From Nepenthes gracilis (lineage: Eukaryota; Streptophyta; Magnoliopsida; Caryophyllales; Nepenthaceae): a stretch of 64,000 nt of DNA. Below are positions 35,082-46,899 of this stretch, one piece after another (the first letter of the stretch is position 1; each line of letters opens with the position of its first letter). The stretch is taken from contig BSYO01000004.1 in NCBI GenBank assembly GCA_033239525.1, positions 27,008,037 through 27,072,036 on the forward strand. Direction: 5' to 3'. The translations under genes were made by a program, and so were the position numbers. The notes beneath the pieces were generated by a model. That model did not search any database, had not been told where the DNA came from, and saw nothing but the letters and a program-made list of their open reading frames with translations.

Positions 35082-35798
35082 ATGCCATCCATGCAGTCTA
35101 CTCGATATAATCAAATGCAGAATCCGGCCACCTTGCTCTCGCTGCTGCGGCAAGGACCGCCGGGAGGTTGCAAGAGGGCAAAGTCAGGATCGGGTGGTGG
35201 TGGGGGGCTTCTCCGCATGTTCAAGCTCTTCCCTCTCCTAACCACCGGGTGTAAGATGGTAGCTCTCCTTGGCAGCCGCCAGCGGAGGTCGTTCATTGCT
35301 GATCATGCCACCATCGGAACCATCTTCGGGTACCGGAGAGGGAGGGTGACGCTGGCGATACAGGAGGACCCTCGCAGCACGCCGGTGTTCGTGATGGAGC
35401 TGCCCATCAACGTGGCGTCGTTTCACAAGGAGATGGCGTACGACGTGCTGAGGATTGCGATGGAAAGCGAGACGAAGACGCAGAAGAGGAAGGTGATGGA
35501 GGAGTTTGTCTGGGCGGTCTACTGCAACGGTCGGAAAATGGGGTATTCAATAAGGAGGAAGCTGATGTCGGAGGATGAGGCTCACGTCATGCAGCTTCTG
35601 AGAGGAGTTTCCATGGGCGCCGGCGTACTCCCATGCCCGAAGGATCAGAAGGAATCGACGGCCGATGGAGAGTTGACGTATTTGAGGGCTAGATTTGAGA
35701 GGGTCCGCGGATCCAACGATTCCGAGGCTTTGTATATGATTAATCCTGATCATTCAGAAGGTCCTGAATTGAGCATTTTCTTCTTGAGGGTGCATTAA
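35082..35798 (+). CDS. MIZU-KUSSEI-like protein (DUF617)
   Basis: A single-exon 238-residue protein of the plant-specific MIZ/DUF617 family. The founding member, Arabidopsis MIZ1, is needed for root hydrotropism and is reported at the ER membrane. The N-terminal ~60 residues are variable, with a Gly-run (SGSGGGGG). The domain follows: GTIFGYRRGRVTLAIQED (about 78-95), FVMELPI (103-109), EFVWAVYCNGRKMGYSIRRK (about 141-160), the conserved LRGVSMGAGVLP segment (about 173-184), ELTYLRARFERVRGS (about 195-209), and the family C-terminus SEALYMINPD...GPELSIFFLRVH. Length and closing motif are normal for the family, so it appears intact. A second Met at codon 4 is an alternative start. Which paralog it is cannot be told here. 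Confidence 0.92.
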   Translation: MPSMQSTRYNQMQNPATLLSLLRQGPPGGCKRAKSGSGGGGGLLRMFKLFPLLTTGCKMVALLGSRQRRSFIADHATIGTIFGYRRGRVTLAIQEDPRSTPVFVMELPINVASFHKEMAYDVLRIAMESETKTQKRKVMEEFVWAVYCNGRKMGYSIRRKLMSEDEAHVMQLLRGVSMGAGVLPCPKDQKESTADGELTYLRARFERVRGSNDSEALYMINPDHSEGPELSIFFLRVH

Positions 35799-35887
35799 AC
35801 TTCTACCTTTTTATAAAAAAAAAATTATATGGGCCCGTTTTAAATGCTTGAATAATTCACTTATTTGCTGAATCTCATTTACTGTTA

Positions 35888-35893
35888 AATAAA
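35888..35893 (+). terminator. candidate poly(A) signal of the MIZ-like gene
   Basis: AATAAA 90 bases after the stop codon, within an AT-rich 3' region. Plant signals are loose, so the site is plausible but unproven. Confidence 0.4.
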
Positions 35894-37395
35894 ATATTAA
35901 ATCATCATCTATAAAACAGAATTATGTTAAAAAACTAAAATTTTTATAAAATGGGTTTTTCTTGTAACTTCTATCCATACAAATGGTTCGACATATGTTA
36001 AGATTTTTTTAAGCAAAATTTCTTTTTTTTTTTTTAGGACTTTTGGTTAAAAAGAGATCTGTTCTTTTTTATTTAGCCTTTTTCCTTATGCAATGAGAAT
36101 CTAATGCATTGCTTGAATTGCATAAACATAACTAGCCATTCCGTGACATGCATAAACATATATATATATATATATATATTATAATTATCAAAAAAACTTT
36201 AATAATATTAAATATTAAAATCTCTGTACGAAAAACTAATGGAATTGTTTAAAAGGTCCATTCCACAATAACCAAATCAATTCAATAAATCTGAAATAAA
36301 GAGGGTGTAAGAACAAGTCAAAATGCTTAACAGCTACATCTATAAATAAATTGAGGAACATCAAAAGCCTAGAAGACATAGAAGCTTGAAATGCAATAAA
36401 ATAAGGGAAATAATTGCAATAACCATACCAAACAAAATTAGTGTTCGAAATGCAATATAGAGAAAGAAAAATGATGAAGCAATGATTGTCGACCAAATAC
36501 ATTGACAAGGTTAAAGAACAAAGCTAAATATCTACACATTATACATTATAGGTGAAATTATACTTTCAAATTATACCCCAAGCGTGGGGCCAAAAATAGG
36601 TCTTATAAGTAGTTGGGCATATCTCAATTTACCTAAAAATTTTTAAAAAAATACAATGATTTAAATATATAAAATGAGATTCTCTATACGATAACTCAAT
36701 ATTTTTATTTAAAAAATCAAACAAAGTAGAAAAATATTCATTAGCTCAATATTGTTTTAATTATTTAGATGGTAATAAATATTAAAATTGTTTATATCTT
36801 CTATTATAATGAAAAAAAAAAACTTGATAGATATCTAGTGGTTAAATTTTCTCTCTCAAATAATAACATATCTAAAGATGATTTTTTTTTATTATTTTTA
36901 AAATTTTATAGAATTTTAAAGTTCAATCAGATAATCTTCTATACAGACAGATATCTTACTCTTTTCCTTCATATAAACTCTCTTCTTTACATGTGTAGAT
37001 ACCTCCCATTCACTTGAAAAAACCAAAGCACATACAAAGAAATATGTGTTGGTTTAAAATTAAGATGGCCTTTTACATCAACAATACCTTACTATTTTAT
37101 TCTATATAAGCTCTTTTCTTAATACGTGAAGAGACCTCTTTCACTTAAGAAATTAGAGTACATATTAAAAAAATATTAATATTATTTTAAGCACAAAAGT
37201 TTATACCTTTATTGAGAAAAAAATTATTCTCACTTGCTTAAATGTTTTAGAAAAAAATTTTGCAATCATATTCTTATGCGAGTAAAAGAATAAATATATT
37301 AATGCGTTTAATCCAAATAGATTTGGATTCTTTTTCGATGATGTGAATCGCCTTTACAATCAGCCTAAACGAACAAAAGGTCGGGCTTAATCCCA
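35894..37395. other. unassigned AT-rich sequence
   Basis: Strongly AT-rich with (TA)n at about 36157-36178. Short frames here contain only Ile/Phe/Lys/Asn-rich translations. No gene is recognised. Confidence 0.45.
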
Positions 37396-37399
37396 CCGA

Positions 37400-38060
37400 A
37401 AATACTCCGACGCCTCAATTTTATTCTTCATAAAGGAACCGAAAACAGAAAGAGCAATGAGAGAGGGGAGAGAGAGTGTCTTTTTTGATCTCAAAGGCGC
37501 GGGTCCTTTCTCGTACGATGGTGGAAAGGCGGAGAAGACCTTGTTTCTTTTCAAAGCCTCTTAAAAACGTCAATGAAAGCCTCCACATGCCCGGATGGTG
37601 AATCCGGTGGTCTCTTTTATGGAAAAGATGACGATCCTCTTTCTTTGAAAGTAGCGATTGTCTATTCTTTCTTGGCCTTCTTTTTGGGCCGATACTTGTT
37701 GCCCAATTGTGGAGAGTTTATAGCTTCTTTCCTTCCCATTTTAATCGAGGAGTTGGAAAGATCTGGCGCCTTCCTTATTTGAAGAGGCGCCAATTATTTC
37801 CTTTTGAGATCGTGGAATATCCTTGGAGGATTGTGGTTGGCTTTTTATGATTGGTGGGCCTAAACTAATTTCTTTGAAGGCTTCTTGGGGGGCGAAGCGT
37901 CGCGGCCAAAATGAAAGGTGTTCGTCGTTAGCTTCCAGATGGGCTTTGGGCCTTCCCTTTTGGGCCCAATGTATAGAGTGCGAGGCCAACGTCCGAGTTG
38001 GCCGTCGGGTGTTAGCCACCTCGTGGAAAAGAGGATAAATATATCATTAGAATTAGGCTC
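37400..38060 (+). pseudogene. possible plant mobile domain-like fragment
   Basis: A GC-richer island in AT-rich DNA. The frame at 37573-37782 reads SLKVAIVYSFLAFFLGRYLLPNCGEF, resembling the FLAFWLxRYVLP-type motif of plant mobile domain (MAIN-like) proteins, which are often TE-linked. Downstream frames (37823-38038) show LISLKASWGAKRRGQ without a known match. No start, introns or complete domain can be set. The assignment rests on one short motif and may be wrong. Confidence 0.3.
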
Positions 38061-39620
38061 AAATTCTAAAGTCAACACCGGTTGTTTTGACTATAAGTTA
38101 AAGTTAATTTTTTAAATGTTGAGGTTTTTTGGTTTTGATTTTTTTTTTATTATTGGTGTCTCATATATCATTTTAGAAAAAAAAAATTCTAAAGTCGGGT
38201 TGTTAATTTTTATTGTAAGGTCAAATCTTCATTGAAAAAAGAATATTAATTTAATAGATTCAAACTATCTAAGTATATATTAAATATTGAATGTAAATAT
38301 TACTGAATAAGTATAAATGTAGTGTTAAATCTCTTAACATTTTTTATTCATTTACCTTATTTCGTTTAATTTTATATATTTGATATTCGAATAAACTAAA
38401 ATTATTTAAATTGATAACAATCTAATTTACCAACTCTTTAATTATTGAAATAATAAAACCAAATTAGATTCTAAATGGCAAAGATGACGTACAAACTTAT
38501 GCCACTCGCTAATAAAATATTCAAAGTTGAGCTAAATAGTTATTGAAAAGTTATGAGATTCAATATGGAATGAAAATATTCTATTGAAATGTTTCTCAAT
38601 AAGATCTAGTTATCACATTAGAGAATTGATATTGAAAGAATTAGCATACAACCCTGATCAAATTCTTTAAAAAAAAAAAACAAACTTTTTTTTCTTTAAT
38701 AAAAAGTTATTTTTTAAAATTTATCAACTACTTAATAATAAATGCTAATCACTATTAATAAAAATTGTTCTCGAATATGATACCATTTGCGCCCCACGAC
38801 ACCTTGACTAGCTGCCTGGCACTGTTTGACAATCCCTCAGGTCACTATCATCCATTGTTAGGCGAAACACCAACCACTGTTGATTATCAAGTGGCATGTG
38901 ATATCTCAAGCTTCTACCATCAATTGTTAGCCACCGACATCTCTAATTTCATCACCAATCATCGGATGATAATGGTTTTAATTGCCGCTATCTTTTGTCA
39001 ATTAGCACACCTTGACAAGGTCTACTGCTGACTGTGCCTTAATAATCGCTACTAGTTATTGGTAATTGGCGTCTCTATCCTGGCCACCAATCATCGGCTA
39101 ACAATGCCTTAGGCCATTGTGCTGGTTGCTAGATGAGTCATTCCAATCCTGTCCTGCTAGTTGCTGACAACCTTTACTAGCCGTTAACACCCCCAATCAA
39201 GCAATTAATCACCAATCAATGACATCTTTTACTCCGTTACTAAAATAAAATACGAATATATTAAAGACTATTTGATGATAAATTTTTTTAAAAAAATTAT
39301 TAATCATAAATATTACAAATTTCTTAAGAATATTACTAATAATGACATCCAAATCATTAATCGATTTGTGATACTTTATTTTTTGAAAAAATATTTTTTA
39401 GAACAATTTTGGAAACATTTATTAAAAGGATATTGGATAAAAATGTTTTGAGAAAGAACTGACCCAAAAGTACATATATTTTTTGGACATCTATCTGACC
39501 CTAAATATGACTCGGATATAATTGAAGCTGGTGCGGAAGGGTACTTCCCACTTGCCAACTGGGGTTTAAGTTGTGGCCCCAAATGGCGCGCCGACAATTT
39601 AATGCGGGACATTGAACCTG
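38061..39620. other. unassigned, AT-rich with a repetitive mixed patch
   Basis: 38770-39230 is less AT-rich and repeats phrases such as accaatcatcgg and ttgttag at irregular spacing, probably a degenerate minisatellite or TE end. The rest is AT-rich without features. Confidence 0.35.
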
Positions 39621-40420
39621 AATTGAAACCTGTGCCCTTCCCTCGTTACCTTCTTTTGGTTCACGATCAAGCAGAATGTCTTCATCCGACTTTCTAAAAG
39701 CGTAATTGAATGTAGGTCCTTCGTCCGTTTTCTCCGTCGTTTCATTTTTGTTATACGGTGCTTTAAATCTTGGATCCAGTTGTCTCTCTCCTTTGTCAGA
39801 TGTACACTCTTCTTTGATTCGCCAATATTTTATGATTTTATTGTTTAGTTTGCTGTATTTAATTGCTTGTCGAATCAGATTAGGTGAAAGTCTTAGCTGA
39901 AAATCGAAGGTTTTGTTGAGTTATAACCATTACTTATTCTCTTAGATGTATAAATTGTTTGTGGGTTTCAATCTATGTTGGCCAATGTTGCTTCATGTTT
40001 ATACCTAATGCGACCTAAAGAACCGATATGCTCCCAACTCACTGCAGTTTCACTCGGTCAGGCAACTACTGCTCATCTCTTTGAATTCCTTTCATGCTTA
40101 GTTTTTCTGTTATCTAAGAAAACTGAGGGATTGTATGATAAGTTGGGGAATAGATTGCCAGGAGTTCGAAATACAGGAGAGTAAAACAACATGCAGGTCT
40201 AGAATCGTTCGAAATAATTCTAGGAGGAAATTTGAGGAGCTGAATAGAAGAGGATAACAGAGAATTGGAAATCTGAATTTTGTTTCATAATCTTCTGCTT
40301 TTCCTACATAGCAAACGATCTAGGGGCCCGAATTTATCCACGCAGGGATACGTCCTTATTCATGCACTTCATTTAATACATTCAATCCACCCTACCGGGT
40401 CCAGCAAAATTTTAAGCTGA
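39621..40420 (+). other. possible 5' end of a disrupted host gene
   Basis: Coding-like opening ATG TCT TCA TCC GAC TTT (39676) runs nine codons to a stop. A GT dinucleotide right after ctaaaagc (39701) could be a splice donor. The region after it is T-rich like a plant first intron, and tatgttggccaatg near 39972 could start a further exon. The chromovirus at 40426 begins just downstream. No family is recognised and the gene model is speculative. Confidence 0.25.
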
Positions 40421-40425
40421 CCCTA

Positions 40426-40932
40426 TGTTGCAACCGCAACAATTTCGGGCCGATATACCAGCAGCTGGTGCTGATTTAGTGAGGAAGTAAAGGGAAGGGG
40501 AGTTCTGGGGAAGGGGATGAGGACGAAGAACAGAAGGAGAGGGGAAAGATTCGAGAGAGAAAGTGAGAGAGAGGAGAGTACAGAGAACTGAGTGATAATT
40601 CTTCTCTTCCTTTCTGTTTGTTTTTGGCATTACATATGATCAATAAAGACGTGGGCTCACGTGAGTTTAGGAAGTCAGTCAGCCATACAGAATATCAAAA
40701 TGCTAACAGAACAACGGCCAAACAGAACAAATGGGCGGAGGACCACAAATGGGCGGAGGACCGATCGAACAATAAAGCCTAAAATACCAAATACTATATA
40801 CCAATTGGAAGTATAATAATGACAAGATACAATACTCTAAATGTAATTCCCTAAAATACTATATGAAATCTCGTATCTACGTGGAGGATGTGATGTGCGC
40901 GAAATTTTTCAAGTTCAAAATGAGACCGTGCA
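40426..40932 (-). repeat. chromovirus 3' LTR
   Basis: About 507 bp, plus-strand start TGTTGCAACCGC. The inner end is placed at gtgca (40932), next to a purine-rich tract (gatgaggaggg on the minus strand) that also encodes the polyprotein end and would act as PPT. It is shorter than its partner mainly through an indel near the inner end. Confidence 0.8.
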
Positions 40933-42296
40933 TTACCCTCCTCATCGAACACGACCTTGTCCTCGAGGTGGAAAGAAGGAAAATCTTGCATCGTTGTATG
41001 GTTCCCACGTGGCCTCGGACAAGGTTGTTGAGAGTGCCACTGGACGAGGAGTTGGGGAATGAAAGTATTTCTGGTACCTTGCGGAAGCCAAGGATTTGGG
41101 TATGTAAGGAGGGGCCGGGTTCTCAGATCGGGAGGACCTTGTTTCAGAGAGAAACGTGGAAAATGTTGTGGATTCTGAATCGGCGGGGAGTTCAAGCATG
41201 CAACGGGTCCAATTCTTTCGGAAATACGGAAAGGTCCATAGTAGCGTTTGGCTTTATTAGGCGACGGTGCGCGATCGATGATTACGATAAGGTCAAGACG
41301 TAAACCCAAGCTCCCAACCAAATTCCTTCTCGGATCGGTGGGCATCGTTGATTCTTCATATCAAACCTAATTTTACTAACCGGGTGAGCACCGGCTCGCA
41401 TGGTTAGTTCATCAAAACCGAGGAAGAACCTTGTAGATACTCGACCGGAGAGGGCGGGGAATTCCGTGAGACACCTCGAATGGGCTCATCTTCGTGGAGG
41501 AATGGCTGTCTTGTGTTATAACTCCATTCGCCTAAGGAAGAAACTCCGGTCCCGGCCGCGGGGTGGTCGGACACAAATAAGGTAATCTTGAGAGCAGTTG
41601 TGACCTCTGTTTGGCCGTCGGTTTGAGGTGGTAGGCGCCTGCGCGATGTGGTTTTGCATTTGAAAAATTCATTCCGTAACTTACTCATGAAAATGGGGTC
41701 GCGATCCGAGACAATTTCAGCTTACCATGGAGGCGGCGATTTCTTGGATGAAAACAAAGAATGGAGGTCTTTGAAGGGGTTATGAGGCCCACAAAATGAG
41801 CATACTTCAAAGTCGATCGACCACTACCCATATGACCTGCAGACGGTGGCAAGTGAGTTATAAAGTCCATGGAGATGGATGTCCAAATGATCTTGGGATC
41901 GGAAGGGGTCGTAGCTTACCTAGGGTAAGCTACGTTGAGGGATTTTGCTTGACATGTGGTGGCGCACTGGGTGATGAAGGTGTGGATGTCTTGGCGCATT
42001 TTTGGCCTGGTTAGCGTCTAAAACGCTCACGAACCCAGTGGCCCCCCAGGCGGGCATGATACTCATGCAAGATAAGATCCGTAATGCTGATTCTGGGGAA
42101 ACGAAGACGCGTCCCTTGAAGAAGACCAAGCCATCGCGCACCGAGTAATTTTCCCGGGCCGGGTCTGTATGGCGCATATGAAGTCTCCGCAAGCGGAGTC
42201 TGGCCATAAAATCGCAGAGCGGCAGCCCGTCTTCCGCAACCGGCCGGGAGGAGGAGTACAGAGCATAGCAAGCCCCTTACCGCTATAGTGCATCAC
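40870..42296 (-). pseudogene. chromovirus integrase and chromodomain, frameshifted
   Basis: Fragments in different frames follow the normal order. Around 41920-42207 lies NYSVRDGLVFFKGRVFVSP, the pre-integrase and zinc-binding part. At 41685-41870 MDFITHLPPSAGH opens the catalytic core. At 41404-41688 PPQTDGQTEV and GEWSYNTR complete the core. At 40851-41345 PNKAKRYYGPFRISERIGPVA and then LLVQW...FPSFHLEDKVVFDEEGN form the C-terminal and chromodomain-like tail. Single-base indels separate these, so no integrase is made. The chromodomain would guide insertion into heterochromatin. Confidence 0.8.
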
Positions 42297-42497
42297 TTAT
42301 CTAAATTTCAAAGTCATATCCCAACAGGTGAGCCACCACCGCTGTTCGGGAGTGTGAACGATCTGATTTAAGAGGGCCTTGAGGGGCAAGTGGTTACAAC
42401 GTCCCAGCAAGTAAGGCCGCCATTTCTTGATGGATTCGGAGATAGCACACAGCTCCCGTATGTACGTAGAGGCATTTTGCGAGTCGGGAGCTAAGTC

Positions 42498-43703
42498 CTA
42501 GGCGATGGGGTGTCCCGCTTGAGGAGCATAATCCCAATGCCATGTCCCAAGCATCTCTGTTTGAATGGTGAACGGTTTGGAATAGTCCGGTAGGGCCAGT
42601 ACTGGGGTCGTTGTGAGGGCTGTTTTGAGGGCCAGGAAGGCTGTGGTGGCTGCAGTGGACCAAATAAAAGCATCCTTCCTCAGCAGTTGGGTAAGTGGTG
42701 CAGCAATTTGGGCGTACCGGGCGACGAATCTGCGGTAGTAACCGGCCAAACCCAAGAATCCCCTGAGCTGTTTGATACTTGTGGGAGTCGGCCAGTTCTG
42801 GATTGCCTCAATTTTGGTAGGATCAACTTCAACCCCTTGAGCTGATACGATGTGGCCCAAGTAGGCGATAGATGTTTGCCCGAACTCGCACTTGCTGCGC
42901 TTAACATAAAAGACTTGGTCCTTCAGGATCTGGAGCACATTTTCCACATGTACACGTTGTCTCTTCCCGGTCAAACTATAGATCAAAATGTCGTCAAGAA
43001 TACTAACACAAACTTCCGGACGGAAAATGTTATTCATTTCGGATTGGAAGGTGGACGGTGCGTTGGTCAAGCCAAAGGGCATCACTAAAAACTCATAGTG
43101 ACCCTCATGTGTTCTAAAGGCTGTCTTGTGGACATCAGCTGGGTGCACCCGGATCTGGTGATAGCCGGATCGCAAATCCAGCTTCGAGAACACCCGTGCC
43201 CCATGTAATTCATCCAAGAGCTCATCTACGGTGGGAATGGGAAACCGGTCCTTGATGGTGATCGCGTTGAGAGCGCGATAATCTACACAAAACCGCCAGC
43301 TACCATCCTTTTTCTTGACCAACAAAACTGGTGATGAAAACGGGCTCGTGCTTGGCTGAATTATGCCTTCAGCAAGCATTTCACGGATCAGCCGTTCCAT
43401 TTCAGTTTTCTGGAAGTGGGGGTACCGATAAGGTCTAACATTCACAGGTTCGGTTTGTGGGTTGAGGGGAATTCGATGGTCTGTAGCTCGGGGTGGAGGT
43501 AGGCCGTGTGGTAGTTCAAATATATTGGAGAAGGAGTTGATAATTTGGGTGAGTTTCTGGGCATTTTGAGAATCGGTGGCTGAGGTAAACTTGGTGTAAT
43601 CTAGTGGGGTTGATTGTGGTAAGGAATTCGGTGTGGACATATGGAGGTGGAAGTAAAGCCACCGATCGGGTGGATTCCTCCTCTTTAATCGCCCCAATGT
43701 CAT
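42498..43703 (-). pseudogene. chromovirus reverse transcriptase / RNase H start
   Basis: A 401-codon open stretch with a complete RT: the linker from protease ([20 protein letters not shown]), fingers ([20 protein letters not shown]), [28 protein letters not shown], and the catalytic box ILDDILIYS in which both Asp are kept (position before DD is Leu). Connection motifs [14 protein letters not shown] and [14 protein letters not shown] lead to the RNase H start (PDYSKPF). A frameshift follows near 42560. It reverse-transcribes element RNA in working relatives. It looks catalytically whole but is cut off from gag and integrase. Confidence 0.88.
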
Positions 43704-43779
43704 TGTGGGTTATCGAGGCCACAGCCCATGCAAAGTGATCCCGGTACCAAAGTAATCAAAGCTCATCTCGGAGGGTCCG

Positions 43780-45220
43780 ATAGTCAAAGACCACATTCTT
43801 GGACTCCCAACACCAAGTCGGCCAGTAGATGGGTAAGATAAAGCTCAACAAAGAAAGCAAACTTGATCCCTAACTTCCACCTTGAGCATAGTCCTTCACA
43901 TCGAAGGGAAGCCCCATTGCCCACCGTAACGTTAGTGGCAAGAGGGTTCAATGGGAAGCCCTTATTTGGCAACGCGGGTTTGGAGGAAGTTGTGGGTGGA
44001 GCCACTGCCCACAAGGATGACTACCGGCTGTCCGAGTGGAGCCTTGTAAACGTAGGGTGGAGGGTATAAAATGCCCTTCGAGAGCGTGAAGGGAGATGTT
44101 AGGAACCTGGTAAATAAGGAGGATCTAGTTCACAGGGAGATTGGTCACGAGTTCGGGGTCATCATCGGGCTGTTTCCAAATTTTGGAGCCACTAATTTAC
44201 CCCCTTCTTCCTCCGCCAACATACACAAGAATTTGGGTGGGCTACATCGATGGCCCTGAGCAAATTTCTCATCGCGATTAAAACACAATCCCCTAGCTCG
44301 GGCTGGCCGCCATTTCTGAGGGGGTTAATTTTTTTATAGGTAGTGAAGAGAGAGGGTTTTTTACCGTCACCGGTGTGGGAGCATCCAGGGGCGAGATCCG
44401 TGGGCGCGAGCCAAAAATTGACAAGCTTCGGCTTTTCCTCCACTAGGTTTAGCCATCCCAATTGCATCGGGAAGGTTAGTCGGCCAACAACAGAGTTCCC
44501 TCCGTATTTCGTCCCTCGGACCGAAATGAAGCGGTTGAAAACAAATTGGTGGTCGATAAGCCACGCTGCGTTGAGTTGACAATGATTCGAACTCTACCAT
44601 GTCCGTTGCCTGGTGCCACCGGGAGCTTGTGCAGGGGCGGCTTCGGGTCAAATAGGACGATGGCCCAAATCTGAGTTCGAGGGCTTTGGAAAAATCCTCC
44701 CAAATGGTTAATCACATCCACCGATACCATTGGAGTGCGGTGCGGACATGTAGAACGCGGCCACCATCGCCCGTCCGAGGAGTGCCATGGAATAAGAAGA
44801 AACGCTCGATTTGGAAGAGCCAGTAGGACGTTTTAGCCAATGAAGAATGGCGGTTCACTTTGGGCAACGAATGGAGGTAGGGTTTTGTGGGTGGTGGTCG
44901 GTGGGTTAAGTAGAACGAGGTTTTGTGAGGTGGTGGGGGTCACTGGAGGGACTGAGAACGAGGAGGGCGTAGGTAATAGAGGTGGATTTGGAGAGGGAGA
45001 GATGGGAACCCCGTGGTCATATTGGCGTAGATCCAACGGATCTCGACATGGATTGCCATTTCTTGGCGTAGATCCGAACCAGCTCGAGATGGATTGCTGT
45101 ATTTCGCCGTACGCCTGTGGAAGGTGTTCCGGTCGACAGCGCTTATGTTCTCTCTGCATGAGGCTGGTGATGGACTCCTCGTGAGCCAGTATCTCGGTCC
45201 GCCATTTAGCTCTCAATGAA
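43780..45220 (-). pseudogene. chromovirus gag and protease, frameshifted
   Basis: The frame at 43784-44014 carries NVTVGNGASLRCEGLCSR and then HLLADLVLGVQ, the usual protease C-terminal part and protease-RT linker of this clade. Gag pieces lie at 44192-45184 in at least three frames: a Pro/Ser/Thr-rich N-terminus (TPTTSQNLVLLNPP) and HCSNG-like middle fragments. No long frame and no clear start remain, so structural protein cannot be made. Confidence 0.65.
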
Positions 45221-45230
45221 AGCACCAATT

Positions 45231-45767
45231 TGTTGCAACCGCAACAATTTTCGGGCCGATATACCAGCAGTGGTGCTGATTTAGTGAGGAAGTAAAGGGA
45301 AGGGGAGTTCGGGGAAGGGGATGAGGACGAAGAACGGAAGGAGAGGGGAAAGATTCGAGAGAGAAAGTGAGAGAGAGGAGAGTACGAGAATCGAGTGATA
45401 ATTCTTCTCTTCCTTTCTGTTTGTTTTTCTCGCATTACATATGATCAATAGCACGTGGGCTCCACGTGGGTTTGGCTGAGTCAGCCATACGAATATCAAA
45501 ATGCTAACAGAACAACGGCCGAATGTAACAAATGGGCGGAGGACCACAAATGGGCGGAGGACCGATCGAAACAATAAAGCCTAAAATACCAAATACCGTA
45601 TACCAATTGAAGTATAATAATGACAAGATACCAATACTCTAAATGTAATTCCCTAAAATACTATATGAAATCTCGGTATCTACGTGGAGGATGTGATGTG
45701 CGCGAGCTGTTACGGTTTTCAGTGAGTTGGCGATGTCGGCGTGTCCGTTGTAATGAGACCGGTAACA
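45231..45767 (-). repeat. chromovirus 5' LTR
   Basis: 537 bp from plus-strand TGTTGCAACC to GGTAACA, next to the TSD cccta. It aligns with 40426-40932 but has many 1-2 base indels, and its 3' half keeps a stretch (about 45706-45750) missing from the other LTR. Confidence 0.82.
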
Positions 45768-45973
45768 CCCTAACCCACCAACCTGATCTGATGACATAAA
45801 GGTAGGCCCAAAACTAATCAGCACAGGTTAGCAAGAATAGGCCCAAAGGCGGCCCAATGAATCATTGCCTAAGAAGGAGTTAAGTAATCAAAGCCCAACT
45901 GAAATTCTGGCAACTCAAGCCAGTAGTTTAGGTTTCCAGTTGATCAAAATTTCAAGTTCAAATCATATCTCAT

Positions 45974-46889
45974 TGTTGGGGAAGATAATGGCCAGTTGAA
46001 CGGTCAGTGAAACCGGGTGGACAAGGATGATTGACACATAAACAAACACACGAAAAAGTAATGAGAAAGAGAGAGTAAGAACACACACAATTTTTACATG
46101 GAAAGTTCTCTTCTAAAGTTAAAGGAAAAAATCATGGGACATTTAATTTATAGACAATTTTATTATATATGTTGGTTATAAAACCCTTTGGTTACACAAA
46201 TCCTTGGAGAGTTGAGAATAGAAATAGGAGTAAAATACAAGAGTAAAATGGCTACTCATTGTATTTTCTCTTTCGCTTTTCTTCTTCTCACTTTTCTTAT
46301 TTCCTCTCGCACTCAGCATACATATATATAGACCAGGCGACCGCTTACCCAGTAGGCAAGTTGCTTGCGCAGTAGGGCCTACCACTAACTCTGTAACCTG
46401 CCATCAATTCTGCTAAGTGCCATTCTATTGAGAGGAGTTGACTTTTTCTGCAAATTGGTTGCAAACTCTGAAAGTCAACTACCCTTTCTGAAAAACTGTT
46501 TGCGCAGATTTTGCAGGTGTTACAATCCCTAGGCGTTGACCAAAGTCATCGGTCTTTTGCCTAGAATCCTCGGACATAATCCCATGTCCTCGGCAGTAAC
46601 CTAATGTTGTCAATCAACAGCTAATGTCTTCAGCCATCACTTAGGGCCCTCGTCTTTCAATTAGAGTTCTTGTCGATCAAGTAAAGTCCTCGACCCTTAA
46701 TTAGAGACTTCGGCCGTTAGTCAATGTCCTCGACCTTTAGATAATATCCTCGGTTATAAACTGGTGTTTCTTCCATTTCGGCCAAGTGAAGCCCCTCCGA
46801 CCTTTATTCCACTTTGGCCACATCGCTGTGCGCCCAAGCGTATGCGGCGAACAATATTTCCCACACAGAAGTGACTCTAAATCCCAACA
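45974..46889 (-). repeat. copia 3' LTR
   Basis: 916 bp. It contains catatatatatagacc (about 46319-46333, TATA in inverse), a leader block, and a run of about 23-bp tcctcgg-containing units (46540-46765) in U3. Confidence 0.88.
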
Positions 46890-46899
46890 AACTTCCCCT

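Larger units (their letters stand above)
40426..45767 (-). mobile_element. full-length but decayed Ty3/gypsy chromovirus, TSD CCCTA
   Basis: A 5342-bp element with both LTRs and a perfect 5-bp TSD cccta (40421-40425 and 45768-45772). On the minus strand the order is 5' LTR (45231-45767), PBS region, gag, protease, RT, RNase H, integrase, chromodomain-like C-terminus, 3' LTR (40426-40932). The sequence next to the 5' LTR, ttggtgctttcattgagagc on the minus strand, is the leader start usual for this chromovirus clade. RT is open over 401 codons while gag and integrase carry many frameshifts, so it cannot move by itself. Confidence 0.9.

Noticed and set aside
37400..38060. Organelle DNA insertion (NUMT/NUPT)
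   Set aside because: The island is GC-richer than its surroundings, but I recognise no mitochondrial or plastid gene order or conserved organelle gene in it.
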